DNA of 64,000 nucleotides, taken from assembly GCF_011044495.1 (NCBI RefSeq), contig NZ_CP049143.1, positions 124,001 to 188,000 on the forward strand. Direction: 5' to 3'. Every line of letters starts with the position of its first letter. Within the stretch, counting starts at the first letter, position 1. Positions 7,215-16,168 of this stretch are shown one piece after another. Both the position numbers and the translations under genes were made by a program. The stretch is from Roseimicrobium sp. ORNL1 (GTDB lineage Bacteria > Verrucomicrobiota > Verrucomicrobiia > Verrucomicrobiales > Verrucomicrobiaceae). The notes beneath the pieces are model-generated. The model made no database searches, had not been told where the DNA came from, and saw nothing but the letters and a program-made list of their open reading frames with translations.

Positions 7215-9182
7215 CTACCCCACTCCGCCCACACCCTTCTTCGGAGGTGCATCGACCACCTTCCCCATGCCCTCCTGCTGGGCTTTTTCAATCTTATCCA
7301 AGTGGCCAGTCTTGCGCAGAGAGTCGCGCACAGATGTTCCTTCCTTCTTGATCTGATCCACCACGTTGTGGCGGTCCTTGAAGGTCTTCTCCATCGTCCC
7401 ACTGAGGTCGCTCACGCTCTTGCCGGAGTCGATCAGCTCCTGGCGGTGCTGCTGTTCCTCCGGTGTCACCTGACCCTGGAGGAACTCCTTCGCCATGCCC
7501 CCAATCCTTTTCTCACCGCGGTCCATGGTGAACTTCACGTTGTCGAGTGAGACGCCCTGATTCTCGATGGCCTCCAGTGTCTGCTTGGTCTGCTCTTCAC
7601 GGGGCTTGTAGTGACCGCTGCGGTCAGAGACGCCTTTGAGCGTGCCGTCATTGCCAATCTGCAACTCTCCCGCGCCGGCGACATCCTCGCCAGCGGTGAA
7701 GCTGGAATGGTGCACGTGCGCCTTCCTCCCACGATGGTCCATCTGACTGGTCAATTCGGTGTCCTTCGCCGTGTAGATCTGGCCTTTGCCATCCATCACA
7801 AAAATGTGGTCACCTTGCTTCATCCTTTCCGTGCCTGAGCCCTGCCGCAGCTTGCCATGCTTCACATGCACCTCGTGGGAGGAGCGCTGCTCGTCATTAA
7901 AGTACTGCGTGGTGGCCTGCTTGCGTGCCCAGTCCAGATCCCACTCCTCCCGGGTGAACTCAAGCTCTCCCTTCTCGCGCTTCTGTTTGTTGGCCATGTT
8001 GAAGAGCCACTCCTTTTCCTGCACCGTAACTTCCTGGCCGCCGACTTTCACCTTGGTGGAGCGCGCGTTTTTCTCCCCTTCGGCAAACTCCTTTTCGAGG
8101 GACTTCATTTTGAAGTTTGGGTCACCCTTGAGCTTGGGACCTTTTACTCCAAGACTTGGTTCACCGCTCAGATCATCCACCTCCTGCTTTGAGGAGCCAA
8201 GCTCCACCTCGGCATAGGACTTCTGCGCCTCGGTCGGAGTGATATACTGCTCGAGGTCCGCGTTCTTGGAGTTCTCATTGGTCGCCGCGTAGGTATCCAC
8301 GTGGACAGGCTCAAGAGAGTCCCCCCGAACCGTGGGCGTGTCGGTGTCCGTGTCGTTGCCATCGATATAGCCCGTCCGGCTTTCGGAGCGCAGTGGATTC
8401 TCCTTCTGCGTGACAGTGGTTGAACCGGATGGCTGTTCGACATCGACATAACCCTTCGAGACCCTGGATGGTGAGTTCAGGGTATTCTCCTCACGGGAAA
8501 TGGTGGTGGTCCCGGAACTCATGTTCACCTCATCGTTGCCTTCCGACTGCAATTGCTCGTCCGGGAGATACCCCCTGGACACATCCTGTCGCAGGGGGCT
8601 CTCATCCTGCTGTTGCGAAGGGGTGAAACGGCGCGTGCGCGATTCCGGCTTGTATCCATCCGACACATCCTGCCGCAAGGGATCCCCGGTCTGTGAAAGA
8701 CTGGGAGCGGAGGAGCGCAGCTCGATCTCCTCGTAGGCCTGGGAAATCTTCGGCTTCTCCTGGTCTTCGCCCGAGAGGCTGTCTCTGCGGGAGAGTCCAT
8801 CGATCGGCTTGGGAGGCTCCATCTGACTTGGCACCGTGTTCTTCGGGCCCAACGTCTGTACCTCTTCTGCAAATGTCACCTTCGGCTGGGGAGCCAGCCT
8901 GCCAGCAACTACTTCCTGTTGTTTCCGGTTTTCGCCAAGGGCCTGCATGAGCTGATCCCGCTCCGTGGCGAGCTTGGTCAGCGGATCGTTCTTCCCGGAG
9001 AGCAGTGCTGCTTTGAGCTTGTCACCGAGTGTGGGGCGCTTCGTGATGCGGCCCATCTTTGCCTCCACCGCCTTGAGCCGGGCGCTCATCGTTTCGTTTT
9101 CACGGGCAAGTTTGTCCGCCTCAGCCTGGAGCTTCGCACGCTCCGTATCGCCGGACGTGGGGTCTTTTGAGGAACCAGCCAT
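7215..9182 (-). CDS. Repeat-rich protein with plant-IQM-like HSSF/SGHY motif
   Basis: 655 aa, no signal peptide or membrane segment. Residues 12-45 and about 68-92 look like coiled coil. Residues 145-330 are low complexity with recurring units of the form PLRxDVSxGY (167-177, 195-205, 262-272, a weaker one at 233-245) and tyrosines in acidic contexts (AYEEIE, GYLPDE, GYVDVE, SYAEVE; Tyr150, 177, 205, 245, 272, 298, 313, 323). Residues 457-527 read FVMDGKGQIYTAK, HHSSFTAGEDVAGAGEL and SGHYKP, the order of motifs seen in plant IQM calmodulin-binding proteins and some bacterial effectors. The function is unknown; an effector or host-interaction role is conceivable. A decayed copy of its 3' end lies at 5952-6233. 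Confidence 0.7.
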   Translation of the reverse strand: MAGSSKDPTSGDTERAKLQAEADKLARENETMSARLKAVEAKMGRITKRPTLGDKLKAALLSGKNDPLTKLATERDQLMQALGENRKQQEVVAGRLAPQPKVTFAEEVQTLGPKNTVPSQMEPPKPIDGLSRRDSLSGEDQEKPKISQAYEEIELRSSAPSLSQTGDPLRQDVSDGYKPESRTRRFTPSQQQDESPLRQDVSRGYLPDEQLQSEGNDEVNMSSGTTTISREENTLNSPSRVSKGYVDVEQPSGSTTVTQKENPLRSESRTGYIDGNDTDTDTPTVRGDSLEPVHVDTYAATNENSKNADLEQYITPTEAQKSYAEVELGSSKQEVDDLSGEPSLGVKGPKLKGDPNFKMKSLEKEFAEGEKNARSTKVKVGGQEVTVQEKEWLFNMANKQKREKGELEFTREEWDLDWARKQATTQYFNDEQRSSHEVHVKHGKLRQGSGTERMKQGDHIFVMDGKGQIYTAKDTELTSQMDHRGRKAHVHHSSFTAGEDVAGAGELQIGNDGTLKGVSDRSGHYKPREEQTKQTLEAIENQGVSLDNVKFTMDRGEKRIGGMAKEFLQGQVTPEEQQHRQELIDSGKSVSDLSGTMEKTFKDRHNVVDQIKKEGTSVRDSLRKTGHLDKIEKAQQEGMGKVVDAPPKKGVGGVG

Positions 9183-9391
9183 AAAAGATGCATTTGGAAT
9201 TCACATGAACTCCGTTTCTCAGGTCATGGGAGCACCTGAGCCGGGGGGATTAAATGGCACATGAGTACCATTCGGAGCATCTGTTCCGAGGTTACACTCC
9301 TGTGAGAAAGTTTTCCCACACGATCACGATTTCGCCATCGCGGGATCCTTCCACGATGGCGCAACGGAAAATCAGAACTCGGAAGTCAACA

Positions 9392-9721
9392 TCACTTCCA
9401 GCCGCCGCCGCTCTCACTCGGATTGGCGGCGTCGGCCTCTCTCTTGGCGAGGTACTTGCGAATCAGCGACCATACCCCGAGGCACACGAGAGAACCGACG
9501 AACGCTGCCACGAGATCCTCTCCCGTCACCTTGATCTCACCGAGCCCCAGATCGATGCGGAGCGCCCCAAAAAGAAGGCCTCCCACCAGGGCTCCCAGCA
9601 TGCCGAGGCCCACATGTGTCCAGAAGCCGAGGCCTTTCTTGCTGAAGGTCACGAGCCGCCCGGCCAGGGTGCCTGCGAGCGTTCCAACAATGAGCCATAC
9701 GAGGATTTTGCCGATGGTCAT
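9392..9721 (-). CDS. GlsB/YeaQ/YmgE-type small membrane protein
   Basis: 109 aa from the ATG at 9721; an upstream ATG at 9742 (7 residues longer) is possible, and the frame extends further without support. Three hydrophobic segments (about 4-20, 32-55 and 68-90) with glycine-rich turns such as GTLAGRLV and GMLGALVGGLLFG match the transglycosylase-associated protein family (GlsB/YeaQ/YmgE). These are general-stress inner-membrane proteins of unclear biochemical role. The C-terminal tail is longer and more charged than in the shortest members. Confidence 0.75.
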   Translation of the reverse strand: MTIGKILVWLIVGTLAGTLAGRLVTFSKKGLGFWTHVGLGMLGALVGGLLFGALRIDLGLGEIKVTGEDLVAAFVGSLVCLGVWSLIRKYLAKREADAANPSESGGGWK

Positions 9722-9942
9722 AGCGATATAGGGTTTCCCCATTATGGCCGGAAGAGGACCATTTTGTCCAGCCGACAATCGGCGGGCAAGGCGGAATGAA
9801 GGTTCGTGCAGTCGGGCGGGCGGGCGCGCAAAGTCACGCGACGTTTCGCTTCCCGTGCGATTCCTCACGCGTAGATCTCCACAAGGAACGCGCATCCTCT
9901 TCTCTTGCATCCGCGCGCGAATCACCGCACCATTCATTTCCC

Positions 9943-11442
9943 ATGCCCCTCTCCACCTCCTCCTACGATCAGCTTTGCCAGGCCGCGCGTGACATCAATC
10001 TCCTCCAGAGCGCTTCGGCGGTGCTCGGCTGGGACCAGGAGACCTTCATGCCTCCCAAGGGCATCGAGCACCGCTCGCGCATCCTGGCCCACCTCAGTGG
10101 TGAGGCGCATGAGCGGCTGACCTCAAAACGCTTCGGCAAGCTGCTGGAGCAAGCGGAAGTGGAAACGAAACGCGCTGCGGAGACCTCGGTGGCCAAGTCG
10201 AATGTCACCCAGTGGCGCCGCGAGTTTGACCGCGCCACGAAGCTCTCCAAGAAACTCGTGGAGGAGAACAGCAAGGCCATCTCGCTCGGCCAGGCCGCCT
10301 GGGCCAAGGCACGCAGCGAGTCGAACTTCGCCGGATTCGCCCCGCACCTGGAAAAGCTCGTCGGCCTTTCGCAGGAAATCGCGGAGCGCTGGGGTGGCAA
10401 GAACGAGCCGTATGATGCGCTGCTGGACCAGCACGAGCGCGACTGCACGGCGGAGGAAATCGACAAGCTCTTCACCGCGCTGCGCCCGCACGTGGCGAAG
10501 ATTGCGCAGGAGGCCGTGGCCAAGTCCAAGGCCGAAGCTCCCCCCGAGAAAGCCATGCTGGGGAACTGCCCCGTGGAGAAGCAGCAGACGCTGAACCGCG
10601 AGGTGGCGGAGTCACTCGGCTTCGATTTTGAAGCGGGCCGCATCGATACCACGGCGCATCCCTTTTGCTCCGGCTTCGGTCCCGGCGATGTGCGCCTGAC
10701 CACGCGTTATGATGAGCGCGATTTCCTCTCCTCCCTCTTCGGTGTGATGCATGAGGCGGGTCACGGCCTATATGAGCAGGGCCTGCAGGAGAAGGAATGG
10801 GGCCTGCCCTCCGGCGCCGCCGTCTCGCTCGGCATCCACGAATCGCAGTCGCGCCTGTGGGAAAATCATGTGGGCCGCTCGCGCGCCTTCTGGGAGAAGT
10901 GGTATCCGCGTGCCACCTCGCTCTTTCCGCATTTGAAGAAGCTGACGCTGGATCAATTCCTCCTCGGCGTGAACCGCGCCGAGTTCTCCTTCATCCGCGT
11001 GGAGGCCGACGAGGCCACCTATGACCTGCACATCATGCTGCGCTTCGCCTTAGAGCGTCGTCTCTTCAGCGGTGCGCTGAAGGTCTCTGAGCTGCCCGAC
11101 GCCTGGAATGCCGAGTTCGAGAAATCGTTTGGTCGCACACCTCCAGATGATCGTCGCGGCTGCTTGCAGGACATCCACTGGTCCATGGGTGGCTTTGGTT
11201 ACTTCCCCACCTACACCTTGGGCAATCTGAATGCTGCGCAGCTCTTCAGCGCGGCGATCAAGAAAGCGTCGATTCGCAAAGGCGCGGACAAGGGCGAGTA
11301 CGCCCCGCTGCTCGGCTGGCTGCGTGAGAATGTGCACGCTCCCGGCTCCACGCTCTCTCCCGCCCAGCTCATGGAGCACGCCACCGGGAAGACCACCAGC
11401 ACCGCGCCGTATCTGAAGCATCTGAAGACGCGGTTTTTGTAG
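9943..11442 (+). CDS. Carboxypeptidase Taq family (M32) metallopeptidase
   Basis: 499 aa, the usual length for M32. The zinc-binding HEXXH motif is HEAGH at residues 270-274, and the family motifs DTTAHPFCSGFGPGDVR (235-251) and HESQSRLWEN (about 298-307) are present. M32 enzymes are cytoplasmic zinc carboxypeptidases of broad specificity. The start at 9943 is chosen because the homologous region begins there (SSYDQLCQ); the frame is open for a further 49 codons upstream, which look non-coding. Confidence 0.95.
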   Translation: MPLSTSSYDQLCQAARDINLLQSASAVLGWDQETFMPPKGIEHRSRILAHLSGEAHERLTSKRFGKLLEQAEVETKRAAETSVAKSNVTQWRREFDRATKLSKKLVEENSKAISLGQAAWAKARSESNFAGFAPHLEKLVGLSQEIAERWGGKNEPYDALLDQHERDCTAEEIDKLFTALRPHVAKIAQEAVAKSKAEAPPEKAMLGNCPVEKQQTLNREVAESLGFDFEAGRIDTTAHPFCSGFGPGDVRLTTRYDERDFLSSLFGVMHEAGHGLYEQGLQEKEWGLPSGAAVSLGIHESQSRLWENHVGRSRAFWEKWYPRATSLFPHLKKLTLDQFLLGVNRAEFSFIRVEADEATYDLHIMLRFALERRLFSGALKVSELPDAWNAEFEKSFGRTPPDDRRGCLQDIHWSMGGFGYFPTYTLGNLNAAQLFSAAIKKASIRKGADKGEYAPLLGWLRENVHAPGSTLSPAQLMEHATGKTTSTAPYLKHLKTRFL

Positions 11443-11463
11443 GCGCCTGGAGTGTTGAGAACG

Positions 11464-11549
11464 CCGCTTCGTTCACGCGAAGCGGCCTTTGGAAGGTGGC
11501 TTCGGCTTCAGCCGAACTCAGGGGACGTTTCAATTCGGCTGAAGCCGAA
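11464..11549. repeat. Palindromic repeat cluster (REP-like)
   Basis: Three palindromic units follow the M32 gene. The first is CCGCTTCG (11464-11471) with its complement at 11478-11485. Then TTCGGCTTCAGCCGAA (11501-11516) and TTCGGCTGAAGCCGAA (11534-11549) are each near-palindromic and together form a larger inverted pair. The first hairpin could act as terminator for the upstream gene, but no T-tract follows. They resemble REP-type intergenic repeats but do not share the sequence of those around the RAYT gene. Confidence 0.65.
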
Positions 11550-11712
11550 AACTACTTTGTAGGGCTCGTCGGCGCTTCCATGCGTGAGGCATTGGCGTTC
11601 CGTATGCCCACAGTGGCATTGAATATCTTTCCACCATCCTCGTCCATGCAGGTCGTGACAAGAGTGCCGTTTTGCTCATGATAGCGTGAATCTCTAATCC
11701 ACCTCCACCGAC

Positions 11713-12237
11713 ATGAAGTCATTTGCTCTCCTCTTCCTTGGCATTCTTGCATGCGCGCAGGACTTATCGGGAGCCGATATCCTCATTGAACCCCTCCCAC
11801 CGGTGGGCAGTGAGATTTCCGTCTCAAACGAAGGCGTGGTCGATGTGAAGATGGACAAGGCCGGCACGGTGATTCTTGGTCGGTGCAAGGTCGAGGCTTT
11901 GCCGGAGAACTACATCATTATCTTCACCGCGGAGGGCATGGCGACGGAGTTGAATGGTGGGGGGATTGCGCTGGTCCTCTATGCTCTGGACGGCAAAGAC
12001 ATCGCTGGCAGAGCCTATGGTGGCACCAATATGATTTCTTCTTCAGCCAAGTGGTCCGGTCTGAGAACAAGTTACCTCGCCAAAGCCACCAAACAGTATG
12101 ACCAAATCATGTTGGGAGTGAACTGTGAGGTTCCTTGCAACATCCGCCTGCGGAACTTCAAGGTCGAAGCCATGACCAGGCTGGAGTTTGAAAGACGGGT
12201 GGACGAGCGACGCAAGAAAGCGACCACGCCGAAGTAA
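11713..12237 (+). CDS. Secreted protein of unknown function
   Basis: 174 aa with a signal peptide (MKSFALLFLGILACAQ, likely cleavage after LSGA). The mature part is predicted mostly beta strand, with a VDVKMDKAGTVILG segment, and two cysteines at CEVPCNIRL that may form a disulfide. The C-terminus is strongly basic and polar. No family was recognised. It stands alone between the M32 gene and the c-type-cytochrome-like gene, about 180 bp upstream of the latter. Confidence 0.65.
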   Translation: MKSFALLFLGILACAQDLSGADILIEPLPPVGSEISVSNEGVVDVKMDKAGTVILGRCKVEALPENYIIIFTAEGMATELNGGGIALVLYALDGKDIAGRAYGGTNMISSSAKWSGLRTSYLAKATKQYDQIMLGVNCEVPCNIRLRNFKVEAMTRLEFERRVDERRKKATTPK

Positions 12238-12417
12238 AGGTCGACGAACGGAGCTGGATCCGCAGGCTGCCTCTCCATGGACTAAGTGCGCACCTCGCAA
12301 TCCCGGGAAAGGACGGCCTGATGTTGCGCGTAGGAGGCACGTTAAACAGAATCCTGCCCAAGTGCCACGTCGCATTCTCACCGCGCCGTGCATCTTGCCA
12401 GCCATCTTCGCTTTCCC

Positions 12418-14811
12418 ATGCACTCGCCTTGCATCTGCTCCGTGCGACGACTCTTTTGCTTCGCGCAAGCGCTGCCAGTGCTGATCACATTCGCAGGCTT
12501 GAACATCACCACGGCAGCTGAAGATCCCGCCGAACACCGCGACCCTGCGTGTGTGGGTATGGATCCGTATTTCCTGAACGAGGTCTGGGCCAAGGTGGGT
12601 GCGCAATCCTGTCTGAAATGCCACAAGGCGGGTGGCGATGCAGAGGACAGCAAGTTCATCCTGCAGGATCCCACGCGTGATACCTCAGACGAACGACTCG
12701 TTTCCTCCCAGCACAACTGGGCCGCCTTCCGCAGCATGGCGCTCTCGCGTGAAGGCGAAGGGAAGGATGCGGACAAGGCCCAAACGAAGCTCAATGATTC
12801 CCGCCTCCTGCTAAAAGCCCTCGGCAAGCTGGATCACGGTGGCGATGATGTGTTGAAACCCGGCTCGCCACGCTACCTCGTACTGGAGCAGTTCGTACGC
12901 TCCACGGAAGCCGCGCATGAGGGCAAACCTCTGCCGAAGCCAGCCATCACCGCCGCGAATGACCCGCCCTTCTTCGATGGCATCGTGATGGTGGACAATC
13001 GCAAGCTGCTGCGCCGTCTCACGCTCTCGCTGGCTGCGCGTCTGCCTACACCACAAGAGATGGCCGCCGTCGAGAAGGAGGGGCTGAAGGCAATCGCCCC
13101 CATCCTGGATGCGGTGATGAAGGAGGATGCCTTCTACGACCGGCTCGCGGAGGCCTTCAATGACATCTTCCTCGTGCGTGGTTATGACAATGGCGCGGAG
13201 AGCGCGCTGTCATATGATCACTTCAGCACCACACGCCACTGGACGCAGAAGTTCGACCTCACCAAGGTGGGCGATGAGAAGGCGCAGACGAAGGCGCGCT
13301 ACAAGCTGGCGGATGATTATCGCGAAGCCCTGATACGCGAACCGCTGGAGTTGGTGAAGTACATCGTGCGCCACGATCATCCCTTCACTGAGATTGTCAC
13401 GGCGGACTACATCATGATGTCACCCTATACCTCGCGCGGGTACGGCATGTTTGAAGAACTGAAGGACAAGTTCAAGAACGTCGAAGACCCGTATGAATAC
13501 ATCCCGGTGCGGCTGCATGCGCTGAAGAACCGCACGGGTCGCGACCATCAGCAGTCCGAGACAGGCTATTATCCGCACGCTGGCATGCTGAGCATCTTCC
13601 AGTACCTGCGTCGCTATCCCACCACGGAGACGAACCGCAACCGCCTGCGTGCGCGCATGTATTATGAGCACTTCCTCGGTATCGATGTGCTGGAACTCGC
13701 CGCACGCGTGGCCGATGCCGCCGCGGTCACCGCGAAGTATGAAATCCCCACCATGCAGGCCTCTGAGTGCGTGGTGTGCCATAGGACCATCGACCCCGTG
13801 GCCGGCCTCTTCCAGGACTACTACAGCTTCGAAGGGGTATTCGGCCCGCGCAAGGATGGGTGGTTCAAGGATATCTTTCCTGCAGGGTTCGAGGGTGAGG
13901 ACATGCCGGTGGATCAACGCTGGCGCGCCTTGCAGTGGCTGGGCGAGCACACGGTGAAGGATCCACGCTTTGCCACCACGATGGTCGAGCATGTCTATCG
14001 CACCCTCACGGGTCGCAAAGTGCTATTGCCTCCGAAGGTGCTCGATGACCCCCTATATGAAGCGAAGATGCGTGCCTACCGCGCCCAGCGACAGGAGGTG
14101 GAGGAAATCGTGGATGTGTTCGTGAAGGCAAACTTCAATCTCAAGACCGCATTCAAAGCCTGGGCCGTGTCTCCTTTCTACCGCGCAGATGGTATTGCGA
14201 CCAGCACCGCCAATCCAATGCGTGAGACGGAACTCGCCGACATCGGCCTCGCGCGCATGCTCACGCCGGAGCAGGTGGAGCGGAAGGTTGCCGCCATCTT
14301 TGGCAAGAGCTGGGGCAGGCTGATGGACAAGCAGTACTCCATCCTCTACGGCGGCATCGATTCGAAGGAAGTCACCGAGCGCGCCGTGGATCCCAGTGGA
14401 GCCATGGGCGCGATTCAGCGTACCATGTCGAACGACATCGCGTGCAAGAACGTCGCCTTGGACTTCTCCAAACCCGCGGATCAGCGTCGCCTCTTTCCAA
14501 AGATGGAACCCGATGTGCTGCCCGGCGAATCCGCGGAGAAGGACAAGCAGATCCGCGAGGCCATCGTGCACCTGCATGAAGTGGTGCTGGGACGTTTTGA
14601 TGCTCTCGACAGCGCAGAGGTGACGCGCACCTTTGATTTGTTCGCAGGCATCGTCAGCGATGCGAAGGCGCGCAAGGGACTGGAACCGCTGGAGAACTAC
14701 TCCTGCCGTGCTGAGGGCGAAGCGCGTACCAAAGACCCGGACTACACCGTGCGCGCCTGGCGCGGGGTGGTGACCTACCTGCTGCGTCAGTCCGACTTCC
14801 TATACGAGTAA
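12418..14811 (+). CDS. Large secreted cytochrome c-like protein (DUF1588/1592-type context)
   Basis: 797 aa from the ATG at 12418 (an in-frame ATG at 12388 would add 10 residues). The N-terminus is a plausible signal peptide ending near TTAAED. Two haem-attachment type motifs are seen: CLKCH (about residue 61) and CVVCH (about residue 445), the latter followed by RTIDPVAGLF, which is typical of DUF1588/DUF1592 proteins of Planctomycetes and Verrucomicrobia. These are periplasmic proteins thought to combine haem with an unknown catalytic function. A DUF1501 gene follows 10 bp after, so this is a second pair of the kind seen at the window start. Confidence 0.82.
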   Translation: MHSPCICSVRRLFCFAQALPVLITFAGLNITTAAEDPAEHRDPACVGMDPYFLNEVWAKVGAQSCLKCHKAGGDAEDSKFILQDPTRDTSDERLVSSQHNWAAFRSMALSREGEGKDADKAQTKLNDSRLLLKALGKLDHGGDDVLKPGSPRYLVLEQFVRSTEAAHEGKPLPKPAITAANDPPFFDGIVMVDNRKLLRRLTLSLAARLPTPQEMAAVEKEGLKAIAPILDAVMKEDAFYDRLAEAFNDIFLVRGYDNGAESALSYDHFSTTRHWTQKFDLTKVGDEKAQTKARYKLADDYREALIREPLELVKYIVRHDHPFTEIVTADYIMMSPYTSRGYGMFEELKDKFKNVEDPYEYIPVRLHALKNRTGRDHQQSETGYYPHAGMLSIFQYLRRYPTTETNRNRLRARMYYEHFLGIDVLELAARVADAAAVTAKYEIPTMQASECVVCHRTIDPVAGLFQDYYSFEGVFGPRKDGWFKDIFPAGFEGEDMPVDQRWRALQWLGEHTVKDPRFATTMVEHVYRTLTGRKVLLPPKVLDDPLYEAKMRAYRAQRQEVEEIVDVFVKANFNLKTAFKAWAVSPFYRADGIATSTANPMRETELADIGLARMLTPEQVERKVAAIFGKSWGRLMDKQYSILYGGIDSKEVTERAVDPSGAMGAIQRTMSNDIACKNVALDFSKPADQRRLFPKMEPDVLPGESAEKDKQIREAIVHLHEVVLGRFDALDSAEVTRTFDLFAGIVSDAKARKGLEPLENYSCRAEGEARTKDPDYTVRAWRGVVTYLLRQSDFLYE

Positions 14812-14821
14812 TGCCACTGCC

Positions 14822-16117
14822 ATGAGACGCGACTTCCTGAAACTCTGCGGCCTTGCCGGACTCGGCGTGGCAGCGCCCATCACCTTTCCGCGGCTCGCAC
14901 GTGCGGCGGAGAAGGATCTCGCTGCCTACGAGGGACCGTACTACGTGGTCTTCAATGCCTCCGGTGGATGGGACACCACCTATCTCATGGACCCGAAGGG
15001 CATCAATGAGATCAACCGCTTCTACAAGGACGGAGACATCCTCACGCAGGGAGCGCACAAGTATGCACCCACGGCCAAGCAGATGAAGGAAGGGTCCGGC
15101 ATGAGCAACGAGGACTTCTACAAGGAGTTCGGCAGTGAGCTGCTGGTGCTCAATGGGCTCGACTACTCGGTGAACAATCACTCACCCGGCGCGCGCTACA
15201 TGGCCACGGGGCATCTCGACAGTCTCGCTTATCCCACGTTCGCCGCACTCATCGCTGCATCACGCGGACCTCACTGCCCACTCGCGTATCTCACGTTCGG
15301 CAATTACTCAAACACGGGAAACCTCGTCGCCATGTCGCGCATCCCGTATCTGCCCTCGCTGCAGCGTGTGGCGAATGCCGACGGCATCGAGGGCAATGCG
15401 AAGAAACCCTATCACGATGACTTCGTGATGGACCGCATCGAGCGCACGCTGAAGGAGCATACCGATGCGCGCATCTCAAAGGAACTGCTGCCCCGCGTGG
15501 AACGCGCCGAAAGCATGCTCTACGCCGCACAACTCAACTCGAAAGCACTCGAGCGCGTGACTCCGTACATCCCTGCGAGCATTCCCAAGGAGCGACTCTC
15601 GCAACAGGCGGAAATCGCGCTGGCTTCCTTCAAGGCCGGCGTGTGTGTCTCCGCAAATCTCACCATCGGCCAGTTCGACAGCCATGCGAACAATGACCCG
15701 GATCAGATGAAGTTGATTCCGGAATTCCTGGCTGGCATCGCCTATCTCATGCGCCGCGCGGAGGATCTGAAGATCCGCGAGAAGATTGTCGTCATCATCC
15801 AGAGTGAGATGGGCCGCACGCCCACCTACAACAAGGGCAATGGCAAGGACCACTGGTCCATCGGCTCCATCATGTTCATGGGACCCGGCATCAAGGGCAA
15901 CCGCGTCGTCGGCGCGACCGATGAGAAGCAGTTCGCCGCACCTCTGAATCCTGCCACGCTGGCGCTGGAGAAAGAAAAGGAGAAGGGCATCCGCGTGCGC
16001 CCCGAGCATATTCACATCGCCTTGCGCGAGTATGCCGGCATCGCCACGCACGCCATGAGCAAGCAGTATCCACTCGTGGTGCCGGAGAAAGACCGGCTGA
16101 AGGGTCTGTGGGGGTGA
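14822..16117 (+). CDS. DUF1501 domain protein with Tat signal
   Basis: 431 aa. The N-terminus MRRDFLKLCGLAGLG has a twin-arginine signal with cleavage likely near ARAA. A VFNASGGWDTTYLMDPKG segment and a late IIQSEMGRTPTYN motif match DUF1501. The gene starts 10 bp after the cytochrome-like gene and the two are likely co-transcribed. It differs clearly from the DUF1501 protein at 1354-2820, so it is not a recent duplicate. Confidence 0.88.
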   Translation: MRRDFLKLCGLAGLGVAAPITFPRLARAAEKDLAAYEGPYYVVFNASGGWDTTYLMDPKGINEINRFYKDGDILTQGAHKYAPTAKQMKEGSGMSNEDFYKEFGSELLVLNGLDYSVNNHSPGARYMATGHLDSLAYPTFAALIAASRGPHCPLAYLTFGNYSNTGNLVAMSRIPYLPSLQRVANADGIEGNAKKPYHDDFVMDRIERTLKEHTDARISKELLPRVERAESMLYAAQLNSKALERVTPYIPASIPKERLSQQAEIALASFKAGVCVSANLTIGQFDSHANNDPDQMKLIPEFLAGIAYLMRRAEDLKIREKIVVIIQSEMGRTPTYNKGNGKDHWSIGSIMFMGPGIKGNRVVGATDEKQFAAPLNPATLALEKEKEKGIRVRPEHIHIALREYAGIATHAMSKQYPLVVPEKDRLKGLWG

Positions 16118-16168
16118 GGGGAAGGCTCAGTAGAAAGTAGCTTCGGGAGCGCGCTCATCCGTATCCGG

